From a bacterium (GTDB taxonomy: Bacteria > Cyanobacteriota > Vampirovibrionia > Obscuribacterales > Obscuribacteraceae): DNA of 21,066 nt. The notes below the pieces were generated by a model. That model was not told the origin of the DNA and did no database searches. It was given only the letters and a program-made list of their open reading frames with translations. A program made the translations under genes and the position numbers. The stretch is from positions 1 to 21,066 of the forward strand of contig JAUIJG010000030.1 in the NCBI GenBank assembly GCA_030431355.1, given 5' to 3'. This document shows positions 1-8,682 of this stretch, piece by piece. Every line of letters starts with the position of its first letter. Within the stretch, counting starts at the first letter, position 1.

Positions 1-1
1 A

Positions 2-1312
2 TACGCTTTGTGGGAAAACATCAAGAACGCTCTTGATGCCATGATTAAAGAGACAGGACATGATAACGCTTACTTCCCGCTTTTTATTCCAGAGTCTTTT
101 CTAAACAAGGAAAAGGAACATGTGGAAGGATTTGCCCCTGAATGTGCCGTGGTCACCCACGGAGGCGGTAAGAAGCTTGAGGAGCCTTACATAGTGAGGC
201 CGACCTCCGAGACTATCATCAATCATATGTTCAGCAAGTGGGTGCAATCCTGGCGTGATCTTCCGATTTTGATCAACCAATGGGCTAATGTGGTTCGTTG
301 GGAGATGCGTACCCGCCTGTTTCTTCGCACCGCTGAGTTCCTCTGGCAAGAAGGCCACACCGCCCATGCCACAGCTGAGGAAGCCGAGGCGGAAGCAAGG
401 CAGATGCTTGAGTGCTACCGTAGACTTTCGGAAGAATGGATGGCTTTGCCCGTTTTAACCGGAGAGAAGACTGAAAGAGAGAGATTCGCTGGTGCTGATC
501 GAACCTACTGCATAGAAGCTATGATGCGGGATGGAAAAGCGCTTCAAGCGGGAACCTCCCATTTCCTGGGCCAGAATTTCGCCAAGGCTTTCGATATTCA
601 GTTTCAAAATCAGGATGGAGAGTTGGATTACGCCTGGCAGACAAGCTGGGGGGTCTCTACCAGGCTGGTTGGAGCAATCGTTCTTGGTCATGGGGACGAC
701 AAAGGTCTTATCTTGCCTCCCAAAATAGCTCCCTATCAGATTGTGATAGTGCCCATTTATAAGTCCGAAGAGGATAGGGTTCTGGTCACCGAGTATGCAA
801 CTAAGATCGTCAAAGAGTTGAGCGGTGAATTCCGGGTGCATTTTGATGATCGGGACAACCATACTCCCGGATTTAAGTTCAATTATTGGGAGCAAAAAGG
901 TGTGCCGATAAGAATCAACATCGGACCCCGAGATGTATCCAATGATGTGGTGGAGATAGCCCGCCGGGATACCCGCGAGAAAATTCGAAATGTCAGTCAT
1001 GCCGGATTGAAGAATGAACTGTCCGGTCTTATGGATCAGGTTCAAAAGAGCATCTTCGAGAGTGCCCTGAAGTTCCGTAAGGAAAACACCGTTTCGGTCA
1101 AATCCTACGACGAATTCAAGGAAGCTTTGAATTCTAAGAACGTCTTTGTGGAAGCATACTGGGACGGCAGTAACGAAGACGAAGGGCAGGTTAAGAATGA
1201 GACCAAAGCCACCATCAGAACAATTCCTTTCGACCAGGACAATGAAGAAGGCGTTTGTATGATGACAGGAAGACCCACCAGACAGAAAGCTATTTTCGCA
1301 AGAGCATACTAG
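2..1312 (+). CDS. proS: Prolyl-tRNA synthetase, 5'-truncated by window edge
   Basis: Class II aminoacyl-tRNA synthetase that charges tRNA-Pro with proline in the cytoplasm. The frame is open from base 2 and the first visible residues (YALWENIKNAL) match the region just after motif 1, so the true start lies outside the window. Motif 2 is seen around RTRLFLRTAEFLWQEGHTAH and motif 3 around GVSTRLVGAIVLGHGDDKG. The protein has no long editing insertion between motifs 2 and 3 and ends in a short C-terminal extension with a terminal tyrosine (FARAY). These are the traits of the archaeal/eukaryotic-like (type 3) ProRS also found in some bacteria. The stop codon abuts the next start codon with no gap, so it is probably co-transcribed with the hydrolase and symporter that follow. 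Confidence 0.95.
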   Translation, partial: YALWENIKNALDAMIKETGHDNAYFPLFIPESFLNKEKEHVEGFAPECAVVTHGGGKKLEEPYIVRPTSETIINHMFSKWVQSWRDLPILINQWANVVRWEMRTRLFLRTAEFLWQEGHTAHATAEEAEAEARQMLECYRRLSEEWMALPVLTGEKTERERFAGADRTYCIEAMMRDGKALQAGTSHFLGQNFAKAFDIQFQNQDGELDYAWQTSWGVSTRLVGAIVLGHGDDKGLILPPKIAPYQIVIVPIYKSEEDRVLVTEYATKIVKELSGEFRVHFDDRDNHTPGFKFNYWEQKGVPIRINIGPRDVSNDVVEIARRDTREKIRNVSHAGLKNELSGLMDQVQKSIFESALKFRKENTVSVKSYDEFKEALNSKNVFVEAYWDGSNEDEGQVKNETKATIRTIPFDQDNEEGVCMMTGRPTRQKAIFARAY

Positions 1313-2110
1313 ATGGATAAAACCGTCTGGGGTGAGCAGATCTTCATAGATAGCAATGCCGGCGCCATCGCCGCTTCCCTTCATAGGCCTGACCAGGCGA
1401 CCACTCCGAAGGCAGTGGTGGTGTTGCTCCATGGCCTGGGCGGCAATCGCCACGAGCATAACGGCATATTCACCAGGCTTTCTGCACGTCTGGCCCAGGA
1501 TGGAATTGTCGCCATTCGCTTTGATTTTTTAGGGAATGGAGAGAGCGCTCACGAATCGGATTTTATGACTCTGGAGACCATGAAGGCTGACGTGGAGGCT
1601 GTCTTCTCCTTTGTTCGCCGGGAGTTCGGTGAGTTGCCTGAGTATATTCTCGGGCTCAGTTTAGGTGGTTTGCTGGCTGCTGTTGTCGCTTCATCTAAAC
1701 AGAATCTTTCCGGGGTGGTTCTCTGGGAGCCGCCATTTCATCTTATTCGAACCCTGAGACGATTGTATGGACCGATGGCGATAGATAGGGTACGGGTCAG
1801 AGGGTATTTGCAGGCAGGCATGTTGAAGCTGAGCAAGGAATTTGTCGAGCAATACGATGCGCTTGATGCCGGTCCGGTTGCGCGGATGATACCGTCACCG
1901 GTGCTCCTTGTTCAGGGTGATGCCGATACTGTTGTAACCATGGACGACGCTGCTCTCTGGAAAGAAGCTTTCGGCGGCAAAGATGATTTTGATTTGACCG
2001 TGGTGGAAGAAGCCGATCATGCCTTCTCCTCGGAAAGTCATGCTCTGGAAGTGATAGAATTGACCACTCGATTTATCAAAAGTGTTCAAAAGGCGCGCAT
2101 AGAGGATTGA
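1313..2110 (+). CDS. Alpha/beta hydrolase (serine esterase/lipase-like)
   Basis: A 265-aa soluble alpha/beta-hydrolase fold protein. The oxyanion-hole segment is HGLGG (residues 40-44). The nucleophile elbow is GLSLGG with Ser116, the acid is probably Asp205 in GDADTVV, and the base is His236 in EADHAF, so the triad is complete and correctly ordered. The length is usual for small bacterial carboxylesterases and acyl-hydrolases, and no signal peptide is seen. The ATG follows the proS stop directly (TAGATG), and AAGAG just upstream can serve as ribosome binding site. The substrate cannot be told from sequence. Placement between proS and a symporter gives no functional clue beyond co-transcription. 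Confidence 0.9.
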   Translation: MDKTVWGEQIFIDSNAGAIAASLHRPDQATTPKAVVVLLHGLGGNRHEHNGIFTRLSARLAQDGIVAIRFDFLGNGESAHESDFMTLETMKADVEAVFSFVRREFGELPEYILGLSLGGLLAAVVASSKQNLSGVVLWEPPFHLIRTLRRLYGPMAIDRVRVRGYLQAGMLKLSKEFVEQYDALDAGPVARMIPSPVLLVQGDADTVVTMDDAALWKEAFGGKDDFDLTVVEEADHAFSSESHALEVIELTTRFIKSVQKARIED

Positions 2111-2111
2111 T

Positions 2112-3773
2112 TTGACTCCCCTGGATTGGCTCATAGTGATACTTTACCTGGGCGGTATGATCCTGATGAGCTTCTGGTTGGGACGTGGTCAAGAATCTCA
2201 GGAGGATTACTTTGTTGGGGGGAGAGATCTTCCCTGGTGGGCTGTGGGTCTATCTACCATGGCTACTCAATCGAGCGCCACAAGCTTTATCTCTATTCCG
2301 GCTTTCGTGGCCCTTAAACCTGATGGTGGGCTGAAGTATCTACAGTGGGAGCTTGCCGTCCCTTTGTCCATGATCTTTATCATGATCTTCTTAATCCCTT
2401 TTTTTCGCAAACTGAATTTGATCTCGGTTTATGAATACCTGGAAAAGCGTTTTGGAAGCAAAACCAGAACATTCCTTGCCTCTGTTTTCCTGGTCAGTAG
2501 AGGGCTGGGGACCGGTGTCGGGCTTTATGCCGTCTCGATTGTCATAGCCGTGATTTTGTCAATTCAGCCCTTGCAGGCAATCCTACTAATTGGTGTAATA
2601 ACATTGATTTATGACACTATAGGCGGTATGAAGGCTGTGGTCTATTCCGATGTGGTTCAGATGATTGTCTTGATGGCCGGAATTGCTATTTGCTCCTACT
2701 ATTCATTTCAAATAGGAGGAGGAGTGGAGGGACTGGCAGCAGCCCTATCCGGCTCTTCTTCAAGCGCCGGCTCAGGATTTGATCCATCCAGATTGAAAGC
2801 TTTTGACATCGGTCACACCGGTCTTGGTGACGGGAGCAACTACAACTTCTGGGCCATGACCTTTGGTGGGTTCTTTTTGTATGCCAGCTATTATGGCTGT
2901 GACCAGTCACAAACCCAGAGAGAGCTATCCGCTCCAACCCTGGCAGACACCAAGTATTCTTTGATCTTTAACGGACTGGCCAGATTCCCCCTGATCATCA
3001 TGTATGTGGCGATGGGGGTCCTTCTAGCGGCTGCCTATGCCTCTTCATCCGGATTCCAGGAGTTGATGAGCGGTTACATAGACCAGTCAAGGTTTGATTA
3101 TCTCTTGCCTGTGTTTATTCTCAATTTTGTTCCGGATGGTTTGAGGGCGATTATTTTTGCCGCAATTTTAGCTGCTGCCATGTCCAGTTTGGATTCTTCT
3201 TTAAACTCACTTTCAGCCTCTACTATGCAAGACTTTGTGGAGCGTTATACCGGCTTGAGTGGAAACAGAAAGTACTTTCTCATCATGAGCAAAGTGACAA
3301 CAGTTCTGTGGGGGGTCTTCGCCATTATTGCCGCTTCGGGCCTTCATTTTTTGAGAAGCTCCGACACCGTGGTGGAGGTGATCAATATGGTGGGATCAAT
3401 ATTCTATGGTCCAATTTTAGCGACTTTCATCATGGGCGTGGCAGTCGCCTGCGTGTCAGGAGCTGCCATTATTACCGGTGTTATTTGTGGTGTAGGATTC
3501 AATCTTTATCTGGCCCTTTTCTGTCCGGATATATCCTGGCTTTATTGGAACGCATTCGGTTTCATCGTGGCCGCATTGGTCTCATATCTCTCCAGTCTTA
3601 CGATTTTTAGAACAACAAACAGACCGGACGATTCACTTATTTTATGGAATTCCGGAGTTTTGGCAGGTCAGAAAAAGTGGATCCCCTGGTATCTGGTTCT
3701 GCTTACCTATTTTCTCTTTATCGTCTTCTTCTCGGTAGCTGTCTCATCCTGGTTGACCGGATTCTGTCGATAG
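2112..3773 (+). CDS. Sodium:solute symporter (SSS/SLC5 family)
   Basis: A 553-aa integral membrane protein of the LeuT-fold sodium:solute symporter family, importing a small solute with Na+. It has about 13 hydrophobic segments. The N-terminal signature is typical: a first membrane helix, then a GRDLPWWAVGLSTMATQSSA loop and helix, followed by the conserved IYDTIGGMKAVVYSDVVQ segment around residue 170. SSLDSSLNSLSA near residue 360 matches the helix carrying the second sodium site in this family. The start is TTG, supported by AGAGGA at 2101-2106, one base after the hydrolase stop, so translation is probably coupled. The substrate (sugar, sialate, amino acid or other) is not predictable. Confidence 0.92.
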   Translation: MTPLDWLIVILYLGGMILMSFWLGRGQESQEDYFVGGRDLPWWAVGLSTMATQSSATSFISIPAFVALKPDGGLKYLQWELAVPLSMIFIMIFLIPFFRKLNLISVYEYLEKRFGSKTRTFLASVFLVSRGLGTGVGLYAVSIVIAVILSIQPLQAILLIGVITLIYDTIGGMKAVVYSDVVQMIVLMAGIAICSYYSFQIGGGVEGLAAALSGSSSSAGSGFDPSRLKAFDIGHTGLGDGSNYNFWAMTFGGFFLYASYYGCDQSQTQRELSAPTLADTKYSLIFNGLARFPLIIMYVAMGVLLAAAYASSSGFQELMSGYIDQSRFDYLLPVFILNFVPDGLRAIIFAAILAAAMSSLDSSLNSLSASTMQDFVERYTGLSGNRKYFLIMSKVTTVLWGVFAIIAASGLHFLRSSDTVVEVINMVGSIFYGPILATFIMGVAVACVSGAAIITGVICGVGFNLYLALFCPDISWLYWNAFGFIVAALVSYLSSLTIFRTTNRPDDSLILWNSGVLAGQKKWIPWYLVLLTYFLFIVFFSVAVSSWLTGFCR

Positions 3774-3850
3774 AGTCAGTTTTCCTGGAATTTGATCGGC
3801 CGGCGGATCTATTTAGTAGAATTAGCAAAATTAGTACGGAAATTAGTAAT

Positions 3851-3855
3851 AAGGA
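3851..3855 (+). promoter_or_regulatory. Ribosome binding site fixing the tldD start
   Basis: AAGGA lies ten bases before the ATG at 3866. The frame stays open back into the symporter gene, so this site is what selects the internal ATG as start. Confidence 0.7.
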
Positions 3856-3865
3856 ACCCCACAAT

Positions 3866-5326
3866 ATGGATGCTCTGGTTCTATATGCCCTTGATGTCGC
3901 CGCAGGCAGGGGCGCTGACTATGCGGACGTGCGTCTGGTTACCGAAGAGAGTGAGTTGATAAACACAAAAAACTTGACTGTCTCGGGTTTGAATAAGTCC
4001 AATTCCCGGGGTCTGGGAGTGCGGGTGCTCAAAGGGGGAGGCTGGGGATTCGCAGCTACCCAGAAAATGACTAAAGCGGCTGTGGCCCGAGCAGCGCGGA
4101 CGGCTGTTGATTTGGCTGAAGCGAGCGCCTCCTGTATGAAGTCGCCGGTACAGCTAGCGCCTGAACCAGCTTATAACGCCCAGTGGATCAGCCCCCATTT
4201 GGTCGATCCCTTTTCCGTGTCCCTGGAGGATAAGCTTGAGCTTCTATTCTCATGCGCAAGAGAGATTTTGGCGGTCAAAGGAACAAGTCTTGCCCAGGGA
4301 AAAATGCATTTTGTCCGCCAGGTCAAAGAGTTTGCCTCTAGCGAAGGGTCACGCATTACCCAGACTTTTATCAGGTCGGGTTGCGGTATAGAAGCATTCG
4401 CCATGAGTGAGACCGAGAGACAAAGAAGGTCTTATCCAAAACACATGGGGCAGCATGAACTGGCCGGCTATGAGATGGTTTTAGGTTGGGATTTGCCTGG
4501 GAATGCTAGAAGAATCGCAGAAGAAGCTGTTCAACTCTTGAGTGCCGAGCAGTGTCCCGAGAAGAAGACTGATTTGATCCTGGGTGCTTCGCAGTTGGGA
4601 CTTCAAATCCATGAGTCTTGCGGTCATCCCAGTGAGCTTGATCGAGCCCTCGGCCATGAAGTGAATTTTGCCGGGTCTTCATTTCTTAAGCCGGAAAGAC
4701 TTCAGCAGCTCAAGTATGGTTCAGGTATTGTTAACCTGGTCGCAGATGCTACTGCCCCTGGTGCCCTTGGTACTTTTGCTTTTGATGATGAAGGGGTGGC
4801 TGCTCAGAAAGTGTATCTGGTCAAAGATGGTGTCTTCAGTGGCTATCTAAGCTCCAGAGATACTGCCGGTCAGATTGGTCTTGACCGATCCGGCGGAGCA
4901 ATGAGAGCTGCGTCCTGGAATTTCGCGCCCATTATCAGAATGACTAATATCTCCCTTGAGCCCGGTCAAAACTACGACTATGGGCTAGAAGACCTGGTCT
5001 CTTCCACGGAAAGCGGAATATTGATGGAGACAAACAAGTCCTGGTCAATAGATCAGATGAGATACAACTTTCAGTTCTCTACCGAAATTGCCTGGGAAAT
5101 TAAAGACGGGAAGCGAACTAAACTATTGAAGAATCCCAGCTATAGCGGAATTACGCCGGAATTTTGGAACTCCTGCGATGCGATCGGTGGTGCCCGTGAA
5201 TGGATCAACTGGGGTGAGCCAAACTGTGGAAAGGGGCAGCCGATGCAGGTTATGTGGACTGGTCATGGTGCCAGCCCGGCACGATTTATCAATGTTCAGG
5301 TTGGCATCGCCAATCAAAAACGATAG
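3866..5326 (+). CDS. tldD: TldD metalloprotease subunit
   Basis: Catalytic subunit of the TldD/TldE zinc metalloprotease, which in E. coli degrades unfolded peptides and matures microcin B17. The zinc motif HExxxH is present as HESCGH (His249, Glu250, His254), followed by the usual PSELDRALGHEVNFAG context. The C-terminal half has the family's beta-rich region with RMTNISLEPG. It is 486 aa from the ATG at 3866, close to the family's roughly 480 aa, with an upstream AAGGA. Longer in-frame starts reach back into the symporter gene and lack family similarity. The partner gene tldE follows 13 bases downstream, so the pair is an operon making the two halves of one heterodimer. Confidence 0.95.
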   Translation: MDALVLYALDVAAGRGADYADVRLVTEESELINTKNLTVSGLNKSNSRGLGVRVLKGGGWGFAATQKMTKAAVARAARTAVDLAEASASCMKSPVQLAPEPAYNAQWISPHLVDPFSVSLEDKLELLFSCAREILAVKGTSLAQGKMHFVRQVKEFASSEGSRITQTFIRSGCGIEAFAMSETERQRRSYPKHMGQHELAGYEMVLGWDLPGNARRIAEEAVQLLSAEQCPEKKTDLILGASQLGLQIHESCGHPSELDRALGHEVNFAGSSFLKPERLQQLKYGSGIVNLVADATAPGALGTFAFDDEGVAAQKVYLVKDGVFSGYLSSRDTAGQIGLDRSGGAMRAASWNFAPIIRMTNISLEPGQNYDYGLEDLVSSTESGILMETNKSWSIDQMRYNFQFSTEIAWEIKDGKRTKLLKNPSYSGITPEFWNSCDAIGGAREWINWGEPNCGKGQPMQVMWTGHGASPARFINVQVGIANQKR

Positions 5327-5330
5327 GGAG
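5325..5330 (+). promoter_or_regulatory. Ribosome binding site fixing the tldE start
   Basis: AGGGAG overlaps the last bases of the tldD stop codon and sits nine bases before the TTG at 5340, supporting that unusual start and tldD-tldE translational coupling. Confidence 0.65.
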
Positions 5331-5339
5331 TCGATAGAG

Positions 5340-6701
5340 TTGAACGAAATTAGTGCAAAAAAGACTATTGAAACCGTATTAGAGCTGGGCTCTAAATATT
5401 TTGACGGGGTGGAGGCCTCTCTGGTCGGTTCTGATGTTTCTACATCTCGATTTGCCGAAAGTCAGATGACCCAGAACCAGTCTCCAGAGCAGCATAAGCT
5501 ATCCTTGAGGGTTTTAAAAGACGGAAGACAGATTCGCATGGATAGCAGTGACACTAGCTTGAGTGGTATGCGGGAGCTGGTGAATAACGCCAATAGGGCT
5601 GTGAAATTTTCAGAGCCGGACCCGGACTTGCAGGAGATTTTGGACTCCGGCTCCGGGCCTTCGAATGAAGGTCAAGAGACTTCCGTACCGGATAGATTGG
5701 ACCCGATGGTGAAACGAATGTCTGCCGGCCAGCGAGCTGTCCATGTGGGAAACATAGTTCAGATTGCTGATGAAGCCGGATTGACAGCGGCAGGCGTTGT
5801 GGCCAGCGGAACTCACTTCGAAGCGGTGGGTAACTCCAGGGGATTATTTCGATACCATGAAGAGACCCATGCCGAGTGTTCTGTGACCATGGTGAACGAA
5901 GATTCCAGCGGCTGGGCTAAGAGTCAAAGTCCCCGGTTATCGGATGTGGACCCTGGCAGACTGGCACGGATAGCCGCTGATAAGGCCAAAGGGGCCAGCT
6001 CTCCGGCGGATATTGTACCTGGAAAATACACCGCTATTTTAGAACCGAGCGCCGTACTTGATCTGATGGGCTTCTTGCTCTGGGATTTCGCTGCCACCAG
6101 TCACAGGGATCGTCAGACTTGCTTGCTTGGACGTATGGGCGAAAAGGTATTTGGAGACAATATCAACATCAGAGATGACGTCTATGACCCCAGGCAAGCC
6201 GGTGCTGCTTTTGACGCCGAAGGTGTCAGTCGTAAAAGAGTAAGCCTGGTGGAGAACGGCCGACTGGTGGATCTTGTTTACGGAAGAAGAAGCGCCTCTC
6301 TCTCCGGCAAGCAAGCTACCGGTCATGGTCTGGCTGAACCCAGCGGCATGGGCGAGTATCCGCACAATCTGGTTATGGATGGGGGAGAGGCAAGTCTGGA
6401 GAATATGATAGAAAGCACAGACCAGGGTATTCTGCTATCCAGGGTCTGGTATGTGAGAACAGTGGATCCGGCCAGAAAAATATTGACCGGAATGACCAGG
6501 GACGGCACTTTTAAGGTGGAGAACGGTGCCATCGTGAACGGTGTCAAAAACCTGCGTTTCAACATTAGTTTGCTGGAACTTCTCAATCAGGTTGAGATTC
6601 TTGGGGTTCCTGTGCGGGCGGCAGGTGAGGAGACCGGGCCTGCCGTGGTCCCTGCAATGAAGGTGGCAGCTTTCAACTTTACGGAAGTGACCAGGTTTTA
6701 G
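5340..6701 (+). CDS. tldE: TldE/PmbA subunit of the TldD/TldE protease
   Basis: Non-catalytic partner of TldD. It shares the fold and the sequence flow (SRGLFRYHEETHAECSVTM, then AVLDLMGFLLWDF, then a C-terminal GILLSRVWYVRTVDP) but lacks the HExxxH zinc motif, as expected for TldE. In the E. coli complex TldE helps form the closed chamber in which peptides are cut by TldD. From the TTG at 5340 it is 453 aa, matching the family's roughly 450. The start is supported by AGGGAG at 5325-5330. An earlier in-frame start would overlap tldD by about 150 bases and add unconserved sequence. It is the last gene of the block, followed by a strong terminator. Confidence 0.93.
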   Translation: MNEISAKKTIETVLELGSKYFDGVEASLVGSDVSTSRFAESQMTQNQSPEQHKLSLRVLKDGRQIRMDSSDTSLSGMRELVNNANRAVKFSEPDPDLQEILDSGSGPSNEGQETSVPDRLDPMVKRMSAGQRAVHVGNIVQIADEAGLTAAGVVASGTHFEAVGNSRGLFRYHEETHAECSVTMVNEDSSGWAKSQSPRLSDVDPGRLARIAADKAKGASSPADIVPGKYTAILEPSAVLDLMGFLLWDFAATSHRDRQTCLLGRMGEKVFGDNINIRDDVYDPRQAGAAFDAEGVSRKRVSLVENGRLVDLVYGRRSASLSGKQATGHGLAEPSGMGEYPHNLVMDGGEASLENMIESTDQGILLSRVWYVRTVDPARKILTGMTRDGTFKVENGAIVNGVKNLRFNISLLELLNQVEILGVPVRAAGEETGPAVVPAMKVAAFNFTEVTRF

Positions 6702-6723
6702 TTGCTAAGGAATTTCGAAAAGC

Positions 6724-6752
6724 AAAACGATCGGGCTTTACCCGATCGTTTT
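6724..6752. terminator. Bidirectional rho-independent terminator
   Basis: A perfect stem of AAAACGATCGGG and CCCGATCGTTTT encloses a five-base CTTTA loop. The A/T tails serve both strands, ending tldE from the left and the convergent recombinase gene from the right. Confidence 0.9.
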
Positions 6753-6771
6753 CTGCTCATTATGCTCTAAT

Positions 6772-7653
6772 TTACTGTCTGAGACCTTCCATGGCTTGAT
6801 GGGCATCAAAGCTGCGGTCTACGGAGTAGCGCCTGGTGGTTTCGATTGTTCTGTGACCACCTATTTGTGCCACCAGAAGTAGATCATTGCCGTTTCTGAC
6901 CAGATTGCTCAGGCAGGTGTCCCTCAGTACCTGTGCCGAGAGATTGAGATGTGCTTTGTGTCCGATTTTTCGAACGATAAGGTCAACACCGACGGTGGAT
7001 AATCTATTCCCTTGTGGATTTAAGAACAGCGCTCTTTCGGTGGTTTCACCAAATTTTTTGTGTCTGTCAATCAGCCATTGAACCAGAGCGCGGCGAGCCA
7101 CGGTGTTCAGTGGTACCACTCGTCCGTCTTTAACTGTGATTCTTCCAGTATGAGCTGTGATGTAGATATCGTCGATGTCCAGGGATACGCACTCGCCGAT
7201 TTTAATTCCTGTATATAGAAGAATGCAGGCAATGGCTCTGTCTTTTGTCGACTTGGTCTTAAAAATGGCGTCAACGAATCTTTCTTGTTCGTCTTTAGAA
7301 AGGCTTTTGGGAGTGGACTTCGGCCATGATTCTCTTTCTATATTGCCTATCTCAATTCCGGAGAAGCTCATCAAATCTTCGATGGCGGTGAGGCTGTTGT
7401 TGATCGAGTTGTGGCTCGCCTGGTGTTCGTTCTTTAGATGATCTTTGTACCTGGTTATTATGTCTGACCATTTCAGAGAGTCTGGAATGCTCAAGGCGAT
7501 CATTCCTTCTCTTTCATATAGATAGGAGAGGAACTTCTTATTCCTGGATAAATAGGCTCTTTTAGTGTGTTGAGAGAGTTGTTTCTCACTCAACTTCTTG
7601 TCGTAGTTAGATATTAGTTCTGTTAGTTGTGGAGGAAGGATTATTCTTACCAT
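6772..7653 (-). CDS. Tyrosine recombinase/integrase with altered catalytic residues
   Basis: A 293-aa site-specific recombinase with an N-terminal SAM-like core-binding domain (about residues 20-115) and a C-terminal catalytic domain. Catalytic elements are box II Arg244 (QVLRDT), His267 (GGHRTIETT) and the nucleophile Tyr276 (RRYS), with the canonical nine-residue His-Tyr spacing. Two expected residues are changed: the box I arginine is Lys151 (YTGIKIGE, normally TGLRxxE) and the first box II histidine is Gln241. The residue after box II Arg is Asp rather than the usual His. The ATG at 7653 gives the usual domain start; a GTG 20 codons earlier (7713) is possible but has no clear ribosome site. 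It stands alone on the minus strand beside cassette 1 and could have moved it, but no attachment sites were found. Confidence 0.88.
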   Translation of the reverse strand: MVRIILPPQLTELISNYDKKLSEKQLSQHTKRAYLSRNKKFLSYLYEREGMIALSIPDSLKWSDIITRYKDHLKNEHQASHNSINNSLTAIEDLMSFSGIEIGNIERESWPKSTPKSLSKDEQERFVDAIFKTKSTKDRAIACILLYTGIKIGECVSLDIDDIYITAHTGRITVKDGRVVPLNTVARRALVQWLIDRHKKFGETTERALFLNPQGNRLSTVGVDLIVRKIGHKAHLNLSAQVLRDTCLSNLVRNGNDLLLVAQIGGHRTIETTRRYSVDRSFDAHQAMEGLRQ

Positions 7654-7875
7654 TGTAGTTCTCTTGCGTTTGAATCGGGGGTTGGGAAAGGTTGTGATAT
7701 CGATACTTTTCACAAATTATGGTTTTTCTGTGGCTAAAATGTACCGGTGGAGGGGAAACCACCACTTGACAAAATTGGATGTGTGGTTCTTATTTTTCGT
7801 CTGCATCTACTTTCTCCGGAACAGCCGAAAAGAGATGCTGAAGAGGTCTTTACTAAAAACGAAAAGCGATAGTAG

Positions 7876-7906
7876 GAGTCGACTCACTTTTTTGCCAAGC
7901 GCTTGG
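7876..7906. repeat. Pair of perfect palindromes upstream of the recombinase
   Basis: GAGTCGACTC (7876-7885) and CCAAGCGCTTGG (7895-7906) are both perfect palindromes with centres 20 bases apart, that is, about two helical turns. Adjacent dyads like these fit binding sites for dimeric DNA-binding proteins, perhaps the recombinase or its regulator. No repressor gene is visible nearby. Confidence 0.5.
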
Positions 7907-8057
7907 TGAAGAGATTATTCACTTGGTCTGAAACCAGATAGCGGTGGTTTGCCCTGAGGCACTTTTTGAGGACAGCGGTTCTCTCTCTTAAGTTGCTGGT
8001 GAAACAAAGGGATTTGTTGGCGCTATTGTCGGAGAAGCCTTCCAGGAAAGACTGGAA

Positions 8058-8074
8058 ACTTCCACTCTATATAT
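8058..8074 (-). promoter_or_regulatory. Possible leftward promoter element, third copy of the cassette motif
   Basis: Plus-strand ACTTCCACTCTATA resembles the ACTYCACCCTATA found at the promoters of cassettes 1 and 2, and read leftward it contains TATATA. Its -35 region is not alike and the recombinase start is 400 bases away, so the assignment is tentative. Confidence 0.3.
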
Positions 8075-8203
8075 AAGTACGCTCTTGCCGCTGTGGAACT
8101 GCCCCAAATTAAAGCTGAATTGTGATTGTTTTTTGGTGGCATTCAACTTGAATTTCGATATGTTTTGTTGTGGGTAGTACTATAAGATATAATAAAAACG
8201 ACT

Positions 8204-8250
8204 TAAAAAATGATGCCGAGACAATGGGAGTTGCTCCACGTCTCGGCATC
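8204..8250 (-). terminator. Rho-independent terminator ending cassette 1
   Basis: Read leftward, an 11-bp perfect stem (GATGCCGAGAC with GTCTCGGCATC) closes a 17-base loop and runs into ATTTTTTAAG. The stem plus T-run is in the right place to end the transcript that begins near 12030. A second inverted repeat, CCGGCT/AGCCGG at 8253-8276, lies just before it. Confidence 0.85.
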
Positions 8251-8324
8251 AACCGGCTAGATGAACTGTAAGCCGGCTACGAATCAATCGACCAAATGCG
8301 ACAGGGTCACATCAGGCAGACCGA

Positions 8325-8534
8325 TTACAGGAGCTCTCCGGCGGAGGCACTTTCGAATTCACCGCTGGTGATGGCGCTCCGAAGCTGGCGCTTGTGAGCG
8401 TGGCGTTCCTGCCTGGACCTGCGATGAATCGGCAGAAGGTCGTCGTCGTCGTCCCGAAGGTGTCTGTTGTCACCGCCGAAACGACCCTTGGCCTTCTTCA
8501 GTTTGCCGCCGGGGATTTCCACGAAGTTTCTCAT
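8325..8534 (-). CDS. Small charged hypothetical protein (69 aa)
   Basis: Not recognised. The 69-aa protein has a glycine/lysine-rich N terminus (PGGKLKKAKGRFGGDNR), a run of five aspartates near residue 30 and an arginine/histidine-rich middle (HRRSRQERHAHKRQ), then an acidic tail. It looks mostly disordered and could bind nucleic acid, but that is a guess. Read leftward, an AGGAG sits 11 bases before the ATG. It uses the same G/C-rich codons as the other cassette 1 genes and is the last gene before the terminator at 8204-8250, 148 bases after truD. The reality of the gene rests on ribosome site, codon style and context. Confidence 0.6.
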   Translation of the reverse strand: MRNFVEIPGGKLKKAKGRFGGDNRHLRDDDDDLLPIHRRSRQERHAHKRQLRSAITSGEFESASAGELL

Positions 8535-8566
8535 TATGGTTTTTGCTCCTGGTTCTTCATTGTGGC

Positions 8567-8610
8567 GCCAGGGGGGACATGAATACGAATTCCGGTTCGT
8601 CCCCCCTGGC
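8567..8610 (-). other. Twelve-bp perfect hairpin in the truD/69-aa spacer
   Basis: GCCAGGGGGGAC (8567-8578) pairs perfectly with GTCCCCCCTGGC (8599-8610) around a 20-base loop. No T-run follows on either strand, so it is more likely an mRNA stabiliser, attenuator or processing site than a terminator. Confidence 0.75.
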
Positions 8611-8682
8611 TATGCTACAGACCACCTCCTGGGAGATGGCCTCTTACTTTCAAGCTACGGCACCTCAACGACCAGCCCGGAA

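Larger units (their letters stand above)
7654..8203. other. Gene-free region upstream of the recombinase
   Basis: About 550 bases without a convincing gene on either strand. It holds a GGTGG/CCACC inverted repeat (7746-7763) touching a TTGACA (7766-7771), two close perfect palindromes (7876-7906), a promoter-like ACTTCCACTCTATA (8058-8071) read leftward, and a rightward promoter-like TTGTTG-17-TATAAT (8165-8193) with no gene behind it. An 81-codon open frame here on the plus strand shows no ribosome site or protein-like composition. Confidence 0.6.

Noticed and set aside
455..1459. Long minus-strand open frame across proS and the hydrolase
   Set aside because: Both plus-strand genes here are unmistakable; the antisense frame has no motif or ribosome site.
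7664..7909. 81-codon plus-strand open frame overlapping the recombinase start
   Set aside because: No ribosome site or recognisable motif, and it overlaps the recombinase upstream region with its palindromes.
8165..8193. Rightward promoter TTGTTG-17-TATAAT
   Set aside because: It matches well by sequence, but it would fire into the minus-strand terminator and cassette with no plus-strand gene, so it is noted only within the region entry.
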